From a bacterium TMED88 (GTDB lineage: Bacteria; Myxococcota_A; UBA9160; UBA4427), in NCBI GenBank assembly GCA_002171515.1, contig NHEP01000154.1:1-40789 (forward strand): a stretch of 40,789 nt of DNA. The letters run 5' to 3'. A program made the translations under genes and the position numbers. Shown in pieces: positions 23,510 through 32,397 of this stretch. Position 1 is the stretch's first letter; each line of letters begins with the position of its first letter. The notes beneath the pieces are model-generated. The model was not told the DNA's origin and did no database searches. It saw nothing but the letters and a program-made list of their open reading frames with translations.

Positions 23510-24691
23510 ATGGGGCTGCAAGTGCGACGGGAAGGGCAGGGCTGGATTCGGAAGACGATTCAGGTCGCCACATTTGAGCTGATTGTGCTTGGTTTGGGGT
23601 GTGCTTTCGGAGGTTATGTGCCCAAGGGGCCGCCGCCGGCGCCTTTGGCCGAATCCGAGGTTCACATGGTCGATCTCGAGATAGGTAAGACAGTTTCTGG
23701 CGAACTGGACTGTCCTGCGGGTCACTGTCGTGTGCGCTATCGCATTGTGGCGCCTTCTAGCGGCGATTTGACTGTTCGTGTAGAAGGACCTGGCGGCCAG
23801 CCGGGCGCGGATGGCTGGGTCGGGCCTCGTATTGGTCGCGTGGTCCTTGAGGGAGTCGGGCAGCAAACGCTCGGGATGCGGACCCGATCTGACGGGCCGC
23901 CTCCTTTTAGCCTGGAAAGCGCTGTGCAACCTGGCCTGCATTACGTTCTTGTTCAAGGGCTTGGTGGTTCGGTCGACTATCAAGTTTCGGCAAGTTTCAA
24001 GCCATTGACTCTGGCGGTCCATGAGCAGGGCCTAGAGCCCGGTGTTGATGCTGAAACGAAAACGGCGCCTGGGCAGGGTGGAATTTCGAATGGGATCCCC
24101 CCGCCGCAACGGGGAAGAGGGCCAGGGACGATCGCCACAGTGGATCGGACCGTTGTTCAGCTTCCCCGGCACGCGCCTGGAGACCTCTCTGATGGTGCGG
24201 ACTATGTACAAGATCCAACGGTTGAAGTAGTGAACATGCGTCGCTACGCCTTTGCGCAAAACCCCCAAAAGCTCCTCCAGAGCAAGCCCGGCACGAACGT
24301 GGGTGATCCGTTTTTACTCGCCCAGATTCAGCGTGATGTCCGGTATGTCTTTGCCAATCAAGGGCGAGAGCTTGTGCCGGTCGACCAGGCTGAGTTTTTG
24401 GTGGCGATTGGTGTGGGGGTCAAGAGCAGTTCCTACTGGTCGCTCAACGTGTTTGGTGCCAGTTCGTTCGATTACGACTTTAACTATGGGCCGTACTTTA
24501 ATAGCTGGGGAACTCCGGGGCCGAACGTTGTTCCGATTACTTATGAAGACGGAACTGTGCTGATCGATCTGCTGTCGCCAAAAGATGGCAAGCTCATCTG
24601 GCATGGTTGGGCGGTAAAGCCAGTGCCGATCTCAGGAAACGAAAATAAGCCGATTCGGCAGTCGGTGGACAAGATCCTCGGTCAGATATAG
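23510..24691 (+). CDS. DUF4136-type lipoprotein
   Basis: A 393-residue lipoprotein. The signal segment ends in the lipobox VLGLGC (Cys31). A beta-rich middle part (about 50-170) resembles a pre-peptidase-like jelly roll: SGELDCPAGHCRVRYR and GLHYVLVQGLGGSVDYQVS. A Gly/Pro-rich linker (185-210) follows. The last 150 residues match the DUF4136 pattern: YAFAQNPQ, DPFLLAQIQRDVRYVFANQG, FLVAIGVGV and VLIDLLSPKDGKLIWHGWA. DUF4136 lipoproteins are found in the outer membrane of many Gram-negatives; their role is unknown. GAAGGG seven bases before the ATG supports the start. The coupling of a jelly roll with DUF4136 seems less usual than the short stand-alone forms. Confidence 0.8.
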   Translation: MGLQVRREGQGWIRKTIQVATFELIVLGLGCAFGGYVPKGPPPAPLAESEVHMVDLEIGKTVSGELDCPAGHCRVRYRIVAPSSGDLTVRVEGPGGQPGADGWVGPRIGRVVLEGVGQQTLGMRTRSDGPPPFSLESAVQPGLHYVLVQGLGGSVDYQVSASFKPLTLAVHEQGLEPGVDAETKTAPGQGGISNGIPPPQRGRGPGTIATVDRTVVQLPRHAPGDLSDGADYVQDPTVEVVNMRRYAFAQNPQKLLQSKPGTNVGDPFLLAQIQRDVRYVFANQGRELVPVDQAEFLVAIGVGVKSSSYWSLNVFGASSFDYDFNYGPYFNSWGTPGPNVVPITYEDGTVLIDLLSPKDGKLIWHGWAVKPVPISGNENKPIRQSVDKILGQI

Positions 24692-24837
24692 AGCATTCGC
24701 AGCGCGGTTGATCCTTGCGGGCTGGTTGGGTTCTCCCGTATTGATGGATTTCGCGAGAAGCTCATTGAACTCCGTATCGCAAAGAAGTTCGACTCGATAC
24801 TTTTGTGAGCCCTCTGACCGCAAGGATGACCCTATCG

Positions 24838-25932
24838 ATGCGAATCACCTTGGTGGTTGAAAAGTTTACGCCTCAGGGCGGTGGCGTCGAAAGAGTCGCT
24901 TGGGAGGTGGCCCGGGGTTTAAGGGGCGCTGGGGATGAGGTGTCCGTGTGTGCCCGTGAGGTGGATTCGATCAGTTTGCCTGGGGTAGATGTCAAGCGGG
25001 TACGGGTCACTGGCCGATGGCAACCCTGGCGTACCTGGCGTTTTTCTGCGGCGGCGGCAGAGGTGATCCAAAAGGCCCGCCCCGATTGTGTCCAGTCGTT
25101 TTCTCGAACGCGGCGACAGGATGTTTTTCGCGCTGGAGGTGGGTGTCATGCTCGTTATATGGAGCAAATCTACAGCGCGCGGGGGGAGTGGCTGCGGCGA
25201 GCATCGCCCCGCCATGCTCTAGCCTTAGCGATGGAGAAGGCTGTATTTTCAGATCCCGCGCAGCTGATCCTCTGTAATTCCGAAATGGTGCGTGATGAGA
25301 TCGGAGAGCGCTTTGGTGTGGGGGAGGAAAGGCTTCGGGTGATCCACAACGGAGTCGATGTCGATCGGTTTCGGCCTCGTAGGCGAGATGAGTCAATCAA
25401 TCGTGATCAATTCGAACGCAACTGGCTCTTGGTGGGCAGTGGCTTTCGCCGAAAAGGAGTGGATACTGCATTGGCCGTCATGGCGATGAGGCCGAAGGAC
25501 GAACGCTTGACCGTGGTGGGGGGGGACCCCCGATCGGCCTGGGTGGCTCGCGCCCGGGCGCTCGGCCTGTCGGATCGAATCGTTTTTTATGGACCCAGCG
25601 AAAATCTGCCCGCCCTCTATCGTCAGGCGGACGGCCTTTTGCTCCCGACCCGTTACGATGCTTTTGCGAATGTCTGCTTGGAGGCGGCGGCTTCGGGACT
25701 CCCTGTAGTGACAAGCGGCGCCAACGGCGCTGCTCGCTGGCTGGCAGACGGAGCGCGAGTTGTGAGTGATCCTGAGGATATTGATGGCTTTGCAGAGGCT
25801 TTGGAGGCGATCCGGCCGGAAAAATTGGCTCGCTCGATGGGGAGAGCTGGGCGACTGCGAGCAGAAAGCAGCACTTGGTCCGATCATGTGCGCGCGCTGC
25901 GCTCCCTCTATCGTAGTGTCGCAGGCGAGTGA
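24838..25932 (+). CDS. Glycosyltransferase family 4, WaaG/RfaG-like
   Basis: A 364-residue GT-B fold glycosyltransferase. The N-terminal acceptor domain opens with ITLVVEKFTPQGGGVERVAW and contains SFSRTRRQDVFRAGGGCH (about 90-107), the pattern of the LPS core glucosyltransferase WaaG. The C-terminal donor domain has VIHNGVDVDRF, LLVGSGFRRKGVDTAL and DAFANVCLEAAASGLPVV, the last with the Glu that contacts the sugar nucleotide. It likely adds a hexose to the LPS core at the inner face of the inner membrane. Earlier in-frame starts exist at 24805 (GTG) and 24826; I prefer 24838 because the fold begins there and AAGGA lies 11 bases upstream. It is a lone gene rather than part of a waa cluster in this window. 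Confidence 0.88.
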   Translation: MRITLVVEKFTPQGGGVERVAWEVARGLRGAGDEVSVCAREVDSISLPGVDVKRVRVTGRWQPWRTWRFSAAAAEVIQKARPDCVQSFSRTRRQDVFRAGGGCHARYMEQIYSARGEWLRRASPRHALALAMEKAVFSDPAQLILCNSEMVRDEIGERFGVGEERLRVIHNGVDVDRFRPRRRDESINRDQFERNWLLVGSGFRRKGVDTALAVMAMRPKDERLTVVGGDPRSAWVARARALGLSDRIVFYGPSENLPALYRQADGLLLPTRYDAFANVCLEAAASGLPVVTSGANGAARWLADGARVVSDPEDIDGFAEALEAIRPEKLARSMGRAGRLRAESSTWSDHVRALRSLYRSVAGE

Positions 25933-26031
25933 TGGATACGTTTGCTTCTCTTTGACTGAGCTGGCATGGGCGGGGCGAGGGGGAATTAATTCGCGCGCTT
26001 GAGCGAAGGCCATGGCTTTTTTGGCGGCGGT

Positions 26032-27240
26032 CTATTGAACCCCTGCAGCGACACGTTCGGCGAGCCACCAGCAGCCGAGCACGATGATTCCCGTTGAAAG
26101 CACGAATGAAGGGGTTTTGGCGTTCATCCGTTTCCATAGCCAAGTGAGCAGGGGTAAGAGTGCCGCCAAAATGAGCAGCTGCCCTGCTTCGACTCCCAGA
26201 TTAAATCCCAACAGCGATCGAATTTGCGAGTTTTCCGGCAGGCCCATGTCGCGCAACGCGCCGCTTAATCCGAAGCCATGGATGAGTCCAAAGAGTCCCG
26301 CCAAAAGCCAGCGTCTCCTGATTAGCTTTTGACGATTTTCTGGGCGCTCCGAGCTTGTCCGGCGAAAGAGGAATACGATGTTTTCTGCGCCAATGTAAAT
26401 GATGGAAAGCGCTATTCCGATTTCAATCAGTTCCGGAGCCGGATCATAGAGTCCAAGGCTAGCTAGGCCGAGCGTGATGGAATGTCCAAAGGTAAAAGCT
26501 GTGATGATGGCGAGCATCGCGCCTAAGCTCAGACTCAGAAGAAATAGACCGAGTAAAAAAACGATGTGATCGAAGCCGGCTGCAATATGTTTTGCTCCGA
26601 GGATGATGAAGTCCCATGGGTCCGGAGTCAGGATGTCTGTTTCCTCAAGGGATTGTGGGAAGGGGATCTCTTCGTCCATCCTGAATCGTGAAAAATCGAG
26701 CGCGAAAGTTTGACCTGCCTCGTAAAAGACGACGCTCTGTGATCCTTCAGGCCAGGGGATGGTCATGAAGTTTTCATGGATTCTACCCTGCGGATCGAGC
26801 CGACCGGCGAGAGTGTAGGCGACGACGAGACTCGTCCGAGGGGGAGCCTGGCATTGATAGTCGACCACGTAGCGTGTTGAATTGATGTCCGGGAGCCGCC
26901 AGGCTCTCGGCGGCCGGATAGTTGAACAACGGCCTGTTTCAGAATAAATGATATAGGCGCTCGAAATGACAGCAGGAGGAGCGATTGATGACTGCTGGGC
27001 CATCGCGTCGATGAAGCCGTCGGGTAGGACTGTTTCGATCCGGACTCCGTCTCGAGCGACTCTGAGAGACGAGAGGGTTATCCCTTCTGGATGGGCATGG
27101 GCCCATTGGGCGAAAATTGCGAAGAGGAGCAACGTTGGAGCTGAAGTTTTTAGCGCTCGCGTCAACACGGGGAGGGCTCGGTCTATCCGACCATGCAGTT
27201 CTTGAGGTCTTGTATGCGAGGCGCTGAATCGCTGGTTCAC
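26032..27240 (-). CDS. HupE/UreJ_2-type membrane protein with exported N-terminal domain
   Basis: A 402-residue protein. A signal-like segment (33-49, ending WAHA-HPEG) leads into a beta-rich exported domain (50-200) and then about seven membrane helices with the HupE/UreJ_2 signatures: LGAKHIAAGFDHIVFLLGL (214-232), FTFGHSITLGL (249-259), GLIHGFGLSG and FNLGVEAGQ. The conserved His and Asp suggest metal binding or transport; HupE relatives are linked to nickel/cobalt uptake, but this two-part subgroup is uncharacterised. The start is a GTG that overlaps the TGA of the upstream gene (GTGA at 27240-27237), so translation is coupled. The long basic stretch before the signal peptide may mean a later true start. 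Confidence 0.85.
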   Translation of the reverse strand: MNQRFSASHTRPQELHGRIDRALPVLTRALKTSAPTLLLFAIFAQWAHAHPEGITLSSLRVARDGVRIETVLPDGFIDAMAQQSSIAPPAVISSAYIIYSETGRCSTIRPPRAWRLPDINSTRYVVDYQCQAPPRTSLVVAYTLAGRLDPQGRIHENFMTIPWPEGSQSVVFYEAGQTFALDFSRFRMDEEIPFPQSLEETDILTPDPWDFIILGAKHIAAGFDHIVFLLGLFLLSLSLGAMLAIITAFTFGHSITLGLASLGLYDPAPELIEIGIALSIIYIGAENIVFLFRRTSSERPENRQKLIRRRWLLAGLFGLIHGFGLSGALRDMGLPENSQIRSLLGFNLGVEAGQLLILAALLPLLTWLWKRMNAKTPSFVLSTGIIVLGCWWLAERVAAGVQ

Positions 27241-27950
27241 TTGGGCCTATAGGCTGTCTCTTGGAGTAGCTTTCGAACCGCTGGGGGGAGTTTCATGCTT
27301 TTGACTGCAGTGAGGCCCTGAGTGCTCAATTTTTCCAAGATTTGCTCTTCGCTCAGCGAGCCGGAGTCAGCAGCGTGGCTGAGCGCATACTGAAGAACAA
27401 AAAACTCTTGTCCTCGAACGGACCGAAAGGGCGGGTCAGCATTTTCGCAATTGGCCAGCCGTCTCGCTCCAATGGTTCGATATTCGTTCATGATGGGGTC
27501 CAAATCGATGCTGAGCTGTGGCGCTGTATCTCGCTCATAGTCTTCGATGAATTCAAGGACGACCGGATTGCCCTGAAGTTGGATGGCAAGTACGAGATTC
27601 GCCTCATTGGCCGGTGCCCAGGGCTCAGAGGGGTCCTCGTAAAGGGAGAGTCTGGGGTCGTCAATGTCTCGATGACCGATTCGATTTCCCGCCTCGTCAA
27701 GAATTTGAATTCGAGCTCTTCGGATTGGCTTGGGTTCAAGTCGGGGAGGGCGGCAATGGATAATTAAGGGTTCTGTAAGTTTGCTCCAAGAACCATTTCG
27801 GTATTCGACGTGAACGGTAATGACCGTTCCCAATGTGCCAGGAAGGATATCCGTGCTGGAGGGCGTCGGGTCCTGGGCGAAGGCTGCGTGGGGAACGATG
27901 AGCAGTCCAGCAAGGCAGGCGAGCGAAAAGGTTAAGAGCCGTTTACCCAC
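27237..27950 (-). CDS. Exported protein of unknown function coupled to HupE-like gene
   Basis: A 237-residue protein with a Sec signal peptide (1-25, ending AAFA-QDP). Then come a beta-rich part (TVITVHVEYRNGSWSK; EPLIIHCRPPRL) and, from about 130, an alpha-rich part: LSIDLDPIMNEYRTIGARRL, QEFFVLQYALSHAADSG and EEQILEKLSTQGLTAV. I do not recognise the family. The start is a GTG at 27950 with GAGGAG seven bases before it. The GTGA overlap with the HupE-like gene suggests the two proteins are made together and may work together in the periplasm, for example as a binding partner of the HupE exported domain; that is inference. It lies 69 bp downstream of the M64-like lipoprotein gene on the same strand. 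Confidence 0.7.
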   Translation of the reverse strand: MGKRLLTFSLACLAGLLIVPHAAFAQDPTPSSTDILPGTLGTVITVHVEYRNGSWSKLTEPLIIHCRPPRLEPKPIRRARIQILDEAGNRIGHRDIDDPRLSLYEDPSEPWAPANEANLVLAIQLQGNPVVLEFIEDYERDTAPQLSIDLDPIMNEYRTIGARRLANCENADPPFRSVRGQEFFVLQYALSHAADSGSLSEEQILEKLSTQGLTAVKSMKLPPAVRKLLQETAYRPK

Positions 27951-28019
27951 TTCTTCACTCCTCAGCGAGAGCGGCTGGCCCGGCGGCAGGCTGCTCTCAA
28001 TAGATGTGCAGGTTGCGAA

Positions 28020-29129
28020 CTAATTTGCGCCAAACCAAAAATCTTGTCGTTCCTTCGATTCCAGCGACCATGGATGGCTGAAAAGCCCATTGGTCATGAC
28101 CGTGGTGCCTGTATGCGTGCCCCACCAACCTGTCTTGAATTCGTAGCAAGCGGTTGGGTCTCTGCCCTTTGTGACTTGCTCTGATTGGCAATTGGCTTCG
28201 CTCTCAAAGATGTTGGGTTCGTTGTCGGCCTGAAAGTAGAAAGTGGTGCCAGCGTATTCATCGGCTTGTCGAAAAATGGCATGAGCAAACTCATGGAGGA
28301 ATGCTTGGGTGTTGCTTGCTCCCTCGAACGAGAAAACGTTGAATGAAGTGGTGCAGTCCTGAAAGTTTGCTGTGTGCATGACGCCGTGATCATCGATCAC
28401 GGTTCCGGTTTCTGCCAGAGTGAGGCTGTTGAGGGTGCCCGGGCATTCCTGTGTATCCGTGTTGGCGGCTCGACGATAGGCGTAGAGATTAAGGTCGCTC
28501 ATCCGTCCCCAGATTTTATCTTTCGGGATCAGAAGAGAATTAACTTTAAAAGATAAGTCGTCCGCAAAATCATTCATGCCTGCAACTGGGCTTGCCGTGT
28601 CGTAATCGTCAGATCTTTGAAAAAGCACGTTTGTGCTGTTGGAAGTGTGCTCACCCCAGCGTGCCGGGATGTGGGTCACGCCCTCAGCGGCTTTCCAGGT
28701 ACGGTCGACTTGGGAGATGGCGGTAGCGCCAAGATCATAGGCGCTCGTCGCTTCGCTCGTACTGAAACCGAGGAAATCTAAGTCGAAATCGGCGGTGACT
28801 TCAGTGTGATAAATCAGCCAACCATTCGCCAGTGCGGCATAGGGACCTCCGGTATACACGCAGGGTGAAGCGGAGCACGTCTGTACATGAGCCCCATCGA
28901 CAAATATTTTGATTTCTTGGCTAGTGATCGAGCCGTAGCCAGTGCTTTCCGCGGTTTCGACTGTGAAAGTAATTGTGTTTGCGGATGTCGGGAGAAGGGG
29001 TTCGTGCTGAATTTGTGTCTCAACCGTGCATCCCGCTGAGACCGTCCATAGGGCGAATAGGGATGCGAGCCCGATTCGTTTAGCTTCGGCGGGTACTAAA
29101 TGGCTGAGTTCACGCAGCTTCGTCAACAT
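28020..29129 (-). CDS. Lipoprotein metallopeptidase, M64 (IgA peptidase)-like
   Basis: A 369-residue lipoprotein with lipobox VSAGC (Cys34). The zinc site is HEFAHAIFRQADEYAG (from His279): His279, Glu280, His283 and, seven residues further, Asp290, the H-E-x-x-H-x6-D form with DEY that is typical of M64 peptidases. Before it lies a beta-rich part (about 40-170), and the middle contains VNSLLIPKDKIWG and YRRAAN, as in M64 proteins where a seaport-like domain precedes the zinc site. It would act on proteins at the outer membrane or in the periplasm. GGGAG five bases before the ATG supports the start. It may head a short operon with the exported protein and HupE-like genes. Substrate unknown. 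Confidence 0.82.
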   Translation of the reverse strand: MLTKLRELSHLVPAEAKRIGLASLFALWTVSAGCTVETQIQHEPLLPTSANTITFTVETAESTGYGSITSQEIKIFVDGAHVQTCSASPCVYTGGPYAALANGWLIYHTEVTADFDLDFLGFSTSEATSAYDLGATAISQVDRTWKAAEGVTHIPARWGEHTSNSTNVLFQRSDDYDTASPVAGMNDFADDLSFKVNSLLIPKDKIWGRMSDLNLYAYRRAANTDTQECPGTLNSLTLAETGTVIDDHGVMHTANFQDCTTSFNVFSFEGASNTQAFLHEFAHAIFRQADEYAGTTFYFQADNEPNIFESEANCQSEQVTKGRDPTACYEFKTGWWGTHTGTTVMTNGLFSHPWSLESKERQDFWFGAN

Positions 29130-29373
29130 GAGAACTCCCGATACAGATCTGCGGAGACAGTCTAGTCAGAATAGGGTCAGAATTGAAAGAAAATATTCGG
29201 AGTCCATTCTGTTTTTCATCCCAGCGCGGAAGAATCCGTTGGCAGCGTAAAGTTGTCTGCTGATTTTGAGGGGAGAGGCAGGAAATTGTCATCCTGAGCT
29301 TGCGTTGAATCATCCAGATCGCGGCCGGCAATAGAGCAGCCAGGAAGTTCCTTATTCTAGTTTTTCGACTCGG

Positions 29374-31116
29374 TCAATCCATGAGAACATTTTCGGGACG
29401 AACCATCTGGCCTGGCCTGGCTCCCGTGGGCTGTCCATTCTCGAAGGTGACTTCGCCATTCACGAGAGTCAGCCGAACAGGCGCGGGATCGCGGGTCCAG
29501 CGCCAAGTGTGCCCGCCTCGCCCATCGGGAACGTCGTATTTCTTATACTTGGTTCGTCTCTCGATCTCATCTAGACGAAAAACGGTCAGGTCGGCGCGCA
29601 TTCCAACCTTCAGCTCGCCTCTGTCCGTGAAGCCGAAGTGACTCGCCAATTTCCCTGTTTGGGAATGCACGGCTTCTTCCATGCTCAAAATCCCAGCATC
29701 TCGAACGTAGTAGGTGTACAGCATCAAGTTGTCGCCAGATCCGCAGAACAGCTGGCCGTGGGCCCCTGAATCATTGATGTTGCCGACCGCAAATGGATCG
29801 CGTGTAAGCTGGACCACCATGTCGTCGTCTTGTGGCCAAGGGGGCATGGTGACAGTCGAGTCAACGCCATTAGCGATCACCCATTCGGCCAGAGCATCTG
29901 AGGCGTGTAGGCCGAGTTGAGTTGCATATTCACCGAGGGAAATCCCCTCGGGCCCGACCCCGTTGGCCGAGTTGTCGAGCAGCATGGGTTCAGGATGTCG
30001 AAAGAACGCGGTTTCAAGCGATTCATGATCCCAGGAGTGTCTGGCCCGCGCCCGCCAATCTGGATCGCGAAGCAGTGCCAGCTTGGATTCAGGGTCTTCG
30101 GCCGTCACGACTTCGTGCCAAACATATTCGTTGGATTGGGCAAAGAGAAGAGATTGGTTGAAGCTGGCTGTGACCGTAATCGGGACGTGGGCATAGCCAG
30201 TCCAGAAATCGCGGCCTTGTTCAACAAGGCGGGCATGAAGATCGGCGAGAGGCTGCTGGATTCCATAATCCTTTTGCCATTGCAGGGTCGGTACGCCTGC
30301 CCATTGAAGCCGAATGGGCATGCCCTCGGTGAGAGAGGCGAGGCGCTCCACAGCGACCGAGGCGGTCATGCGCATCAGGCTATCGACTACGACCTGAACG
30401 GTCGCTTGTGGATAATGAGTGAGGACTTCGAAGAGCGCTGAAAATTCGGCATCGTCGGCTTTGAGAGAGGGAACGGGCTTATCCTCTCCGTTGTGATCCA
30501 TCAGGTTAGTCGAGAGCCCGAGTGCCCCGGCGGCAAGAGCGTCGTCGAGGAGAGCCGCGATCCGCGTGATTTCGGCGGATGTGGCGGCCCGTTCCCAAGC
30601 CTCCATACCCATTACGGCGAGCCGTAGGGCGATGTGACCGACGAAGGCGCCGTAGTTTGCGGGGACACGCACCGAGGATTCCATCGAGGCTTGATATTCA
30701 GACCACGTGCGCCAGTTCCATGGGAGGTTCTCGAAAAAAGGCTGCTCGGGAATGTCTTCAAAGAAAGAGAAAATCTTGACCACTTCGGCGCGGACCGCTG
30801 CATCGTCATGCAAGGGCGCCAGAGCAAATCCGCAGTTTCCCATGACGACGGTGGTGACTCCGCAGCCCGGAAGGGGGTCGAGGTCTGGTTGCCACCACAT
30901 GGTTCCATCAAAGTGAGTGTGGCTTTCAATCAGGCCTGGGGTGACATAGCAGCCTGATGCGTCAACAAGTTTTTCCCGAGGTTCTGGCGACAGACGAGAG
31001 CCAACCTCGGTGATCAGACCCTCTCTGATTCGAATGTCGCCAGGATAGGAAGGGGCGCCGGTACCATCGACCACGACGCCTCCGTGAATGAGTATGCTCG
31101 TCTCGTCGGAGGACAT
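29374..31116 (-). CDS. N-acyl-D-amino-acid deacylase-like amidohydrolase
   Basis: A 580-residue amidohydrolase. The metal-binding start motif is ESHTHFDG (64-71; His66, His68) after the strand VTPGLI, with the composite beta domain before it (ILIHGGVVVDGTG). NCGFA (94-98) supplies the Cys that bridges the metals in D-aminoacylases, and INDSGAHGQLFCG holds the late Asp. The C-terminus KVGMRADLTVF and VRLTLVNGEVTFENGQPTG close the beta domain. Members hydrolyse N-acyl-D-amino acids or related amides and lactams. It is longer than many D-aminoacylases (about 480-500), like the group often annotated as amidohydrolase 3. AAGGAG five bases before the ATG fixes the start. It is divergent from the HAD phosphatase gene. 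Confidence 0.88.
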   Translation of the reverse strand: MSSDETSILIHGGVVVDGTGAPSYPGDIRIREGLITEVGSRLSPEPREKLVDASGCYVTPGLIESHTHFDGTMWWQPDLDPLPGCGVTTVVMGNCGFALAPLHDDAAVRAEVVKIFSFFEDIPEQPFFENLPWNWRTWSEYQASMESSVRVPANYGAFVGHIALRLAVMGMEAWERAATSAEITRIAALLDDALAAGALGLSTNLMDHNGEDKPVPSLKADDAEFSALFEVLTHYPQATVQVVVDSLMRMTASVAVERLASLTEGMPIRLQWAGVPTLQWQKDYGIQQPLADLHARLVEQGRDFWTGYAHVPITVTASFNQSLLFAQSNEYVWHEVVTAEDPESKLALLRDPDWRARARHSWDHESLETAFFRHPEPMLLDNSANGVGPEGISLGEYATQLGLHASDALAEWVIANGVDSTVTMPPWPQDDDMVVQLTRDPFAVGNINDSGAHGQLFCGSGDNLMLYTYYVRDAGILSMEEAVHSQTGKLASHFGFTDRGELKVGMRADLTVFRLDEIERRTKYKKYDVPDGRGGHTWRWTRDPAPVRLTLVNGEVTFENGQPTGARPGQMVRPENVLMD

Positions 31117-31362
31117 AAAGGCTCCTTCTTGAATGGGAATCTGACTTTCGGTCGGGGCTGGGTTTCAGTCTGTCAATTGGGAGAGGTTAGAAAAAGAGTT
31201 GAGGTGACTGCCAGATTGCCCTCGTTCTTATTCCTTGTCGGTGCGGTTGGGGAGGGGAAACTGATCTAGAGTCTTTGCAGTCTGAATGGAAAAACCGTCT
31301 ACAGGCGATCGCCCCGTCGTGACAAACAGAGGGGCATGGATTTCTTCGAGTCGGAGAATGGA

Positions 31363-31998
31363 ATGGACTGTCTTCTTTTTGATTGTGACGGAACTCTCGT
31401 CGACAGCGAGCGACTCGGGAACGTAGGTCTGGTCGTGCTTTTTCGTGAGCTCGGCGTTGAGCTCGATGCAGACGAGCTTGTGGCCCGGTTCCGAGGCTGG
31501 CGACTAATCAAGATCCTGGAAGAAATCGGTCGCGAGGAGGGGGTCGCGATCCCGAGCGATTTCTTGCCCAAGTATCGCCAAGCTGTTTTGGAGAGCTTTG
31601 AGCAGAATCTTCGCCCCATTGAGGGTGTGCATTCTGCTCTAGACCGGCTGCCTCACCCTAAAGCCGTTGTGTCCAGCGGTCCTCTGCCGAAGATTGTCCA
31701 GGCGCTCCGTTGCTGTGATCTTTCTCATTATTTTGGAGAAAATCTGATTAGCGCGTACGAGGTGGGCATCTGGAAACCAGATCCTGGTCTCTATCTCCAT
31801 GCGGCTCGGCACATGAGCGTGCCCGCATCGCGGTGTGGTGTGGTGGAGGACAGCCTATTGGGGGTCGAGGCGGCGGTTGGCGCAGAAATGCAATGCTTCT
31901 ATTTCAATCCCGGCGAAGAAGCTTGTCAGCTCCCCGGTGTTATGAGCTTTAGGCGAATGGTGGATCTCCCCCAGCTTGTCGCGACGCACAGCGACTGA
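31363..31998 (+). CDS. HAD-superfamily phosphatase (subfamily IA)
   Basis: A 211-residue HAD hydrolase. Motif I is FDCDGTLVDSE (6-16; nucleophile Asp7, acid Asp9), motif II is VVSSGP, motif III Lys is in GIWKPDPGLY, and motif IV is VVEDSLLGVEAA. The cap helices lie between motifs I and II. Enzymes of this type (YieH-, phosphoglycolate- and beta-phosphoglucomutase-like) act on small sugar phosphates; substrate unclear. The frame opens at 31336, but the ATG at 31363 has GGAG six bases before it and begins right at motif I, so I take it as the start. No signal peptide: cytoplasmic. It is a single gene, convergent with the GlsB-type gene. Confidence 0.9.
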   Translation: MDCLLFDCDGTLVDSERLGNVGLVVLFRELGVELDADELVARFRGWRLIKILEEIGREEGVAIPSDFLPKYRQAVLESFEQNLRPIEGVHSALDRLPHPKAVVSSGPLPKIVQALRCCDLSHYFGENLISAYEVGIWKPDPGLYLHAARHMSVPASRCGVVEDSLLGVEAAVGAEMQCFYFNPGEEACQLPGVMSFRRMVDLPQLVATHSD

Positions 31999-32133
31999 CC
32001 CGGTCCAAGGCAACACTTGGCGTTCGGTTTACGAGAGTCGGCAAGGTCTCCGCAGAAGAACAAGCCTGCCTAGCCCAGCTCGTTCGCTTTTTTGCATTGC
32101 CATCAAGAGAGTCAAAGTTGGGGCGGCGAGCCG

Positions 32134-32376
32134 CTAGCCGTCCTTGATCATGCCCACCACCCAAAGTAAAACGATGGCTCCGACGGTTGCCGAAATCAGA
32201 GATCCGATAAACCCAATGGCATCGAGGCCCACCAGATTGAAGAGGAAGCCGCCCACGAAGGCTCCGACGATTCCGACGCCCATATTGCCCAAGAGTCCGA
32301 AGCCGTCGCCGCGCATCATGATTCCTGCAAGCCATCCGGCCAATGCTCCGATGATCAAAAATGCGATCAATCCCAT
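32134..32376 (-). CDS. GlsB/YeaQ/YmgE-family small membrane protein
   Basis: An 80-residue protein with three hydrophobic helices: IAFLIIGALAGWLAGIMM (4-21), then GNMGVGIVGAFVGGFLFN and a last helix SATVGAIVLLWVVGMI. The glycine pattern GALAGWLAG and GVGIVGAFVGG is diagnostic of the transglycosylase-associated (GlsB/YeaQ/YmgE) family, often stress-induced envelope proteins with no known enzyme activity. GAGGAG seven bases before the ATG. It lies 21 nt after a 67-codon ORF on the same strand and is probably co-transcribed with it. Confidence 0.9.
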   Translation of the reverse strand: MGLIAFLIIGALAGWLAGIMMRGDGFGLLGNMGVGIVGAFVGGFLFNLVGLDAIGFIGSLISATVGAIVLLWVVGMIKDG

Positions 32377-32397
32377 ACATTTTCTCCTCTGTGGTTT

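Noticed and set aside
25393..26143. Two overlapping minus-strand readings opposite the glycosyltransferase
   Set aside because: Both mirror the clear GT4 frame on the plus strand; Ser/Arg/Pro-rich and without motifs.
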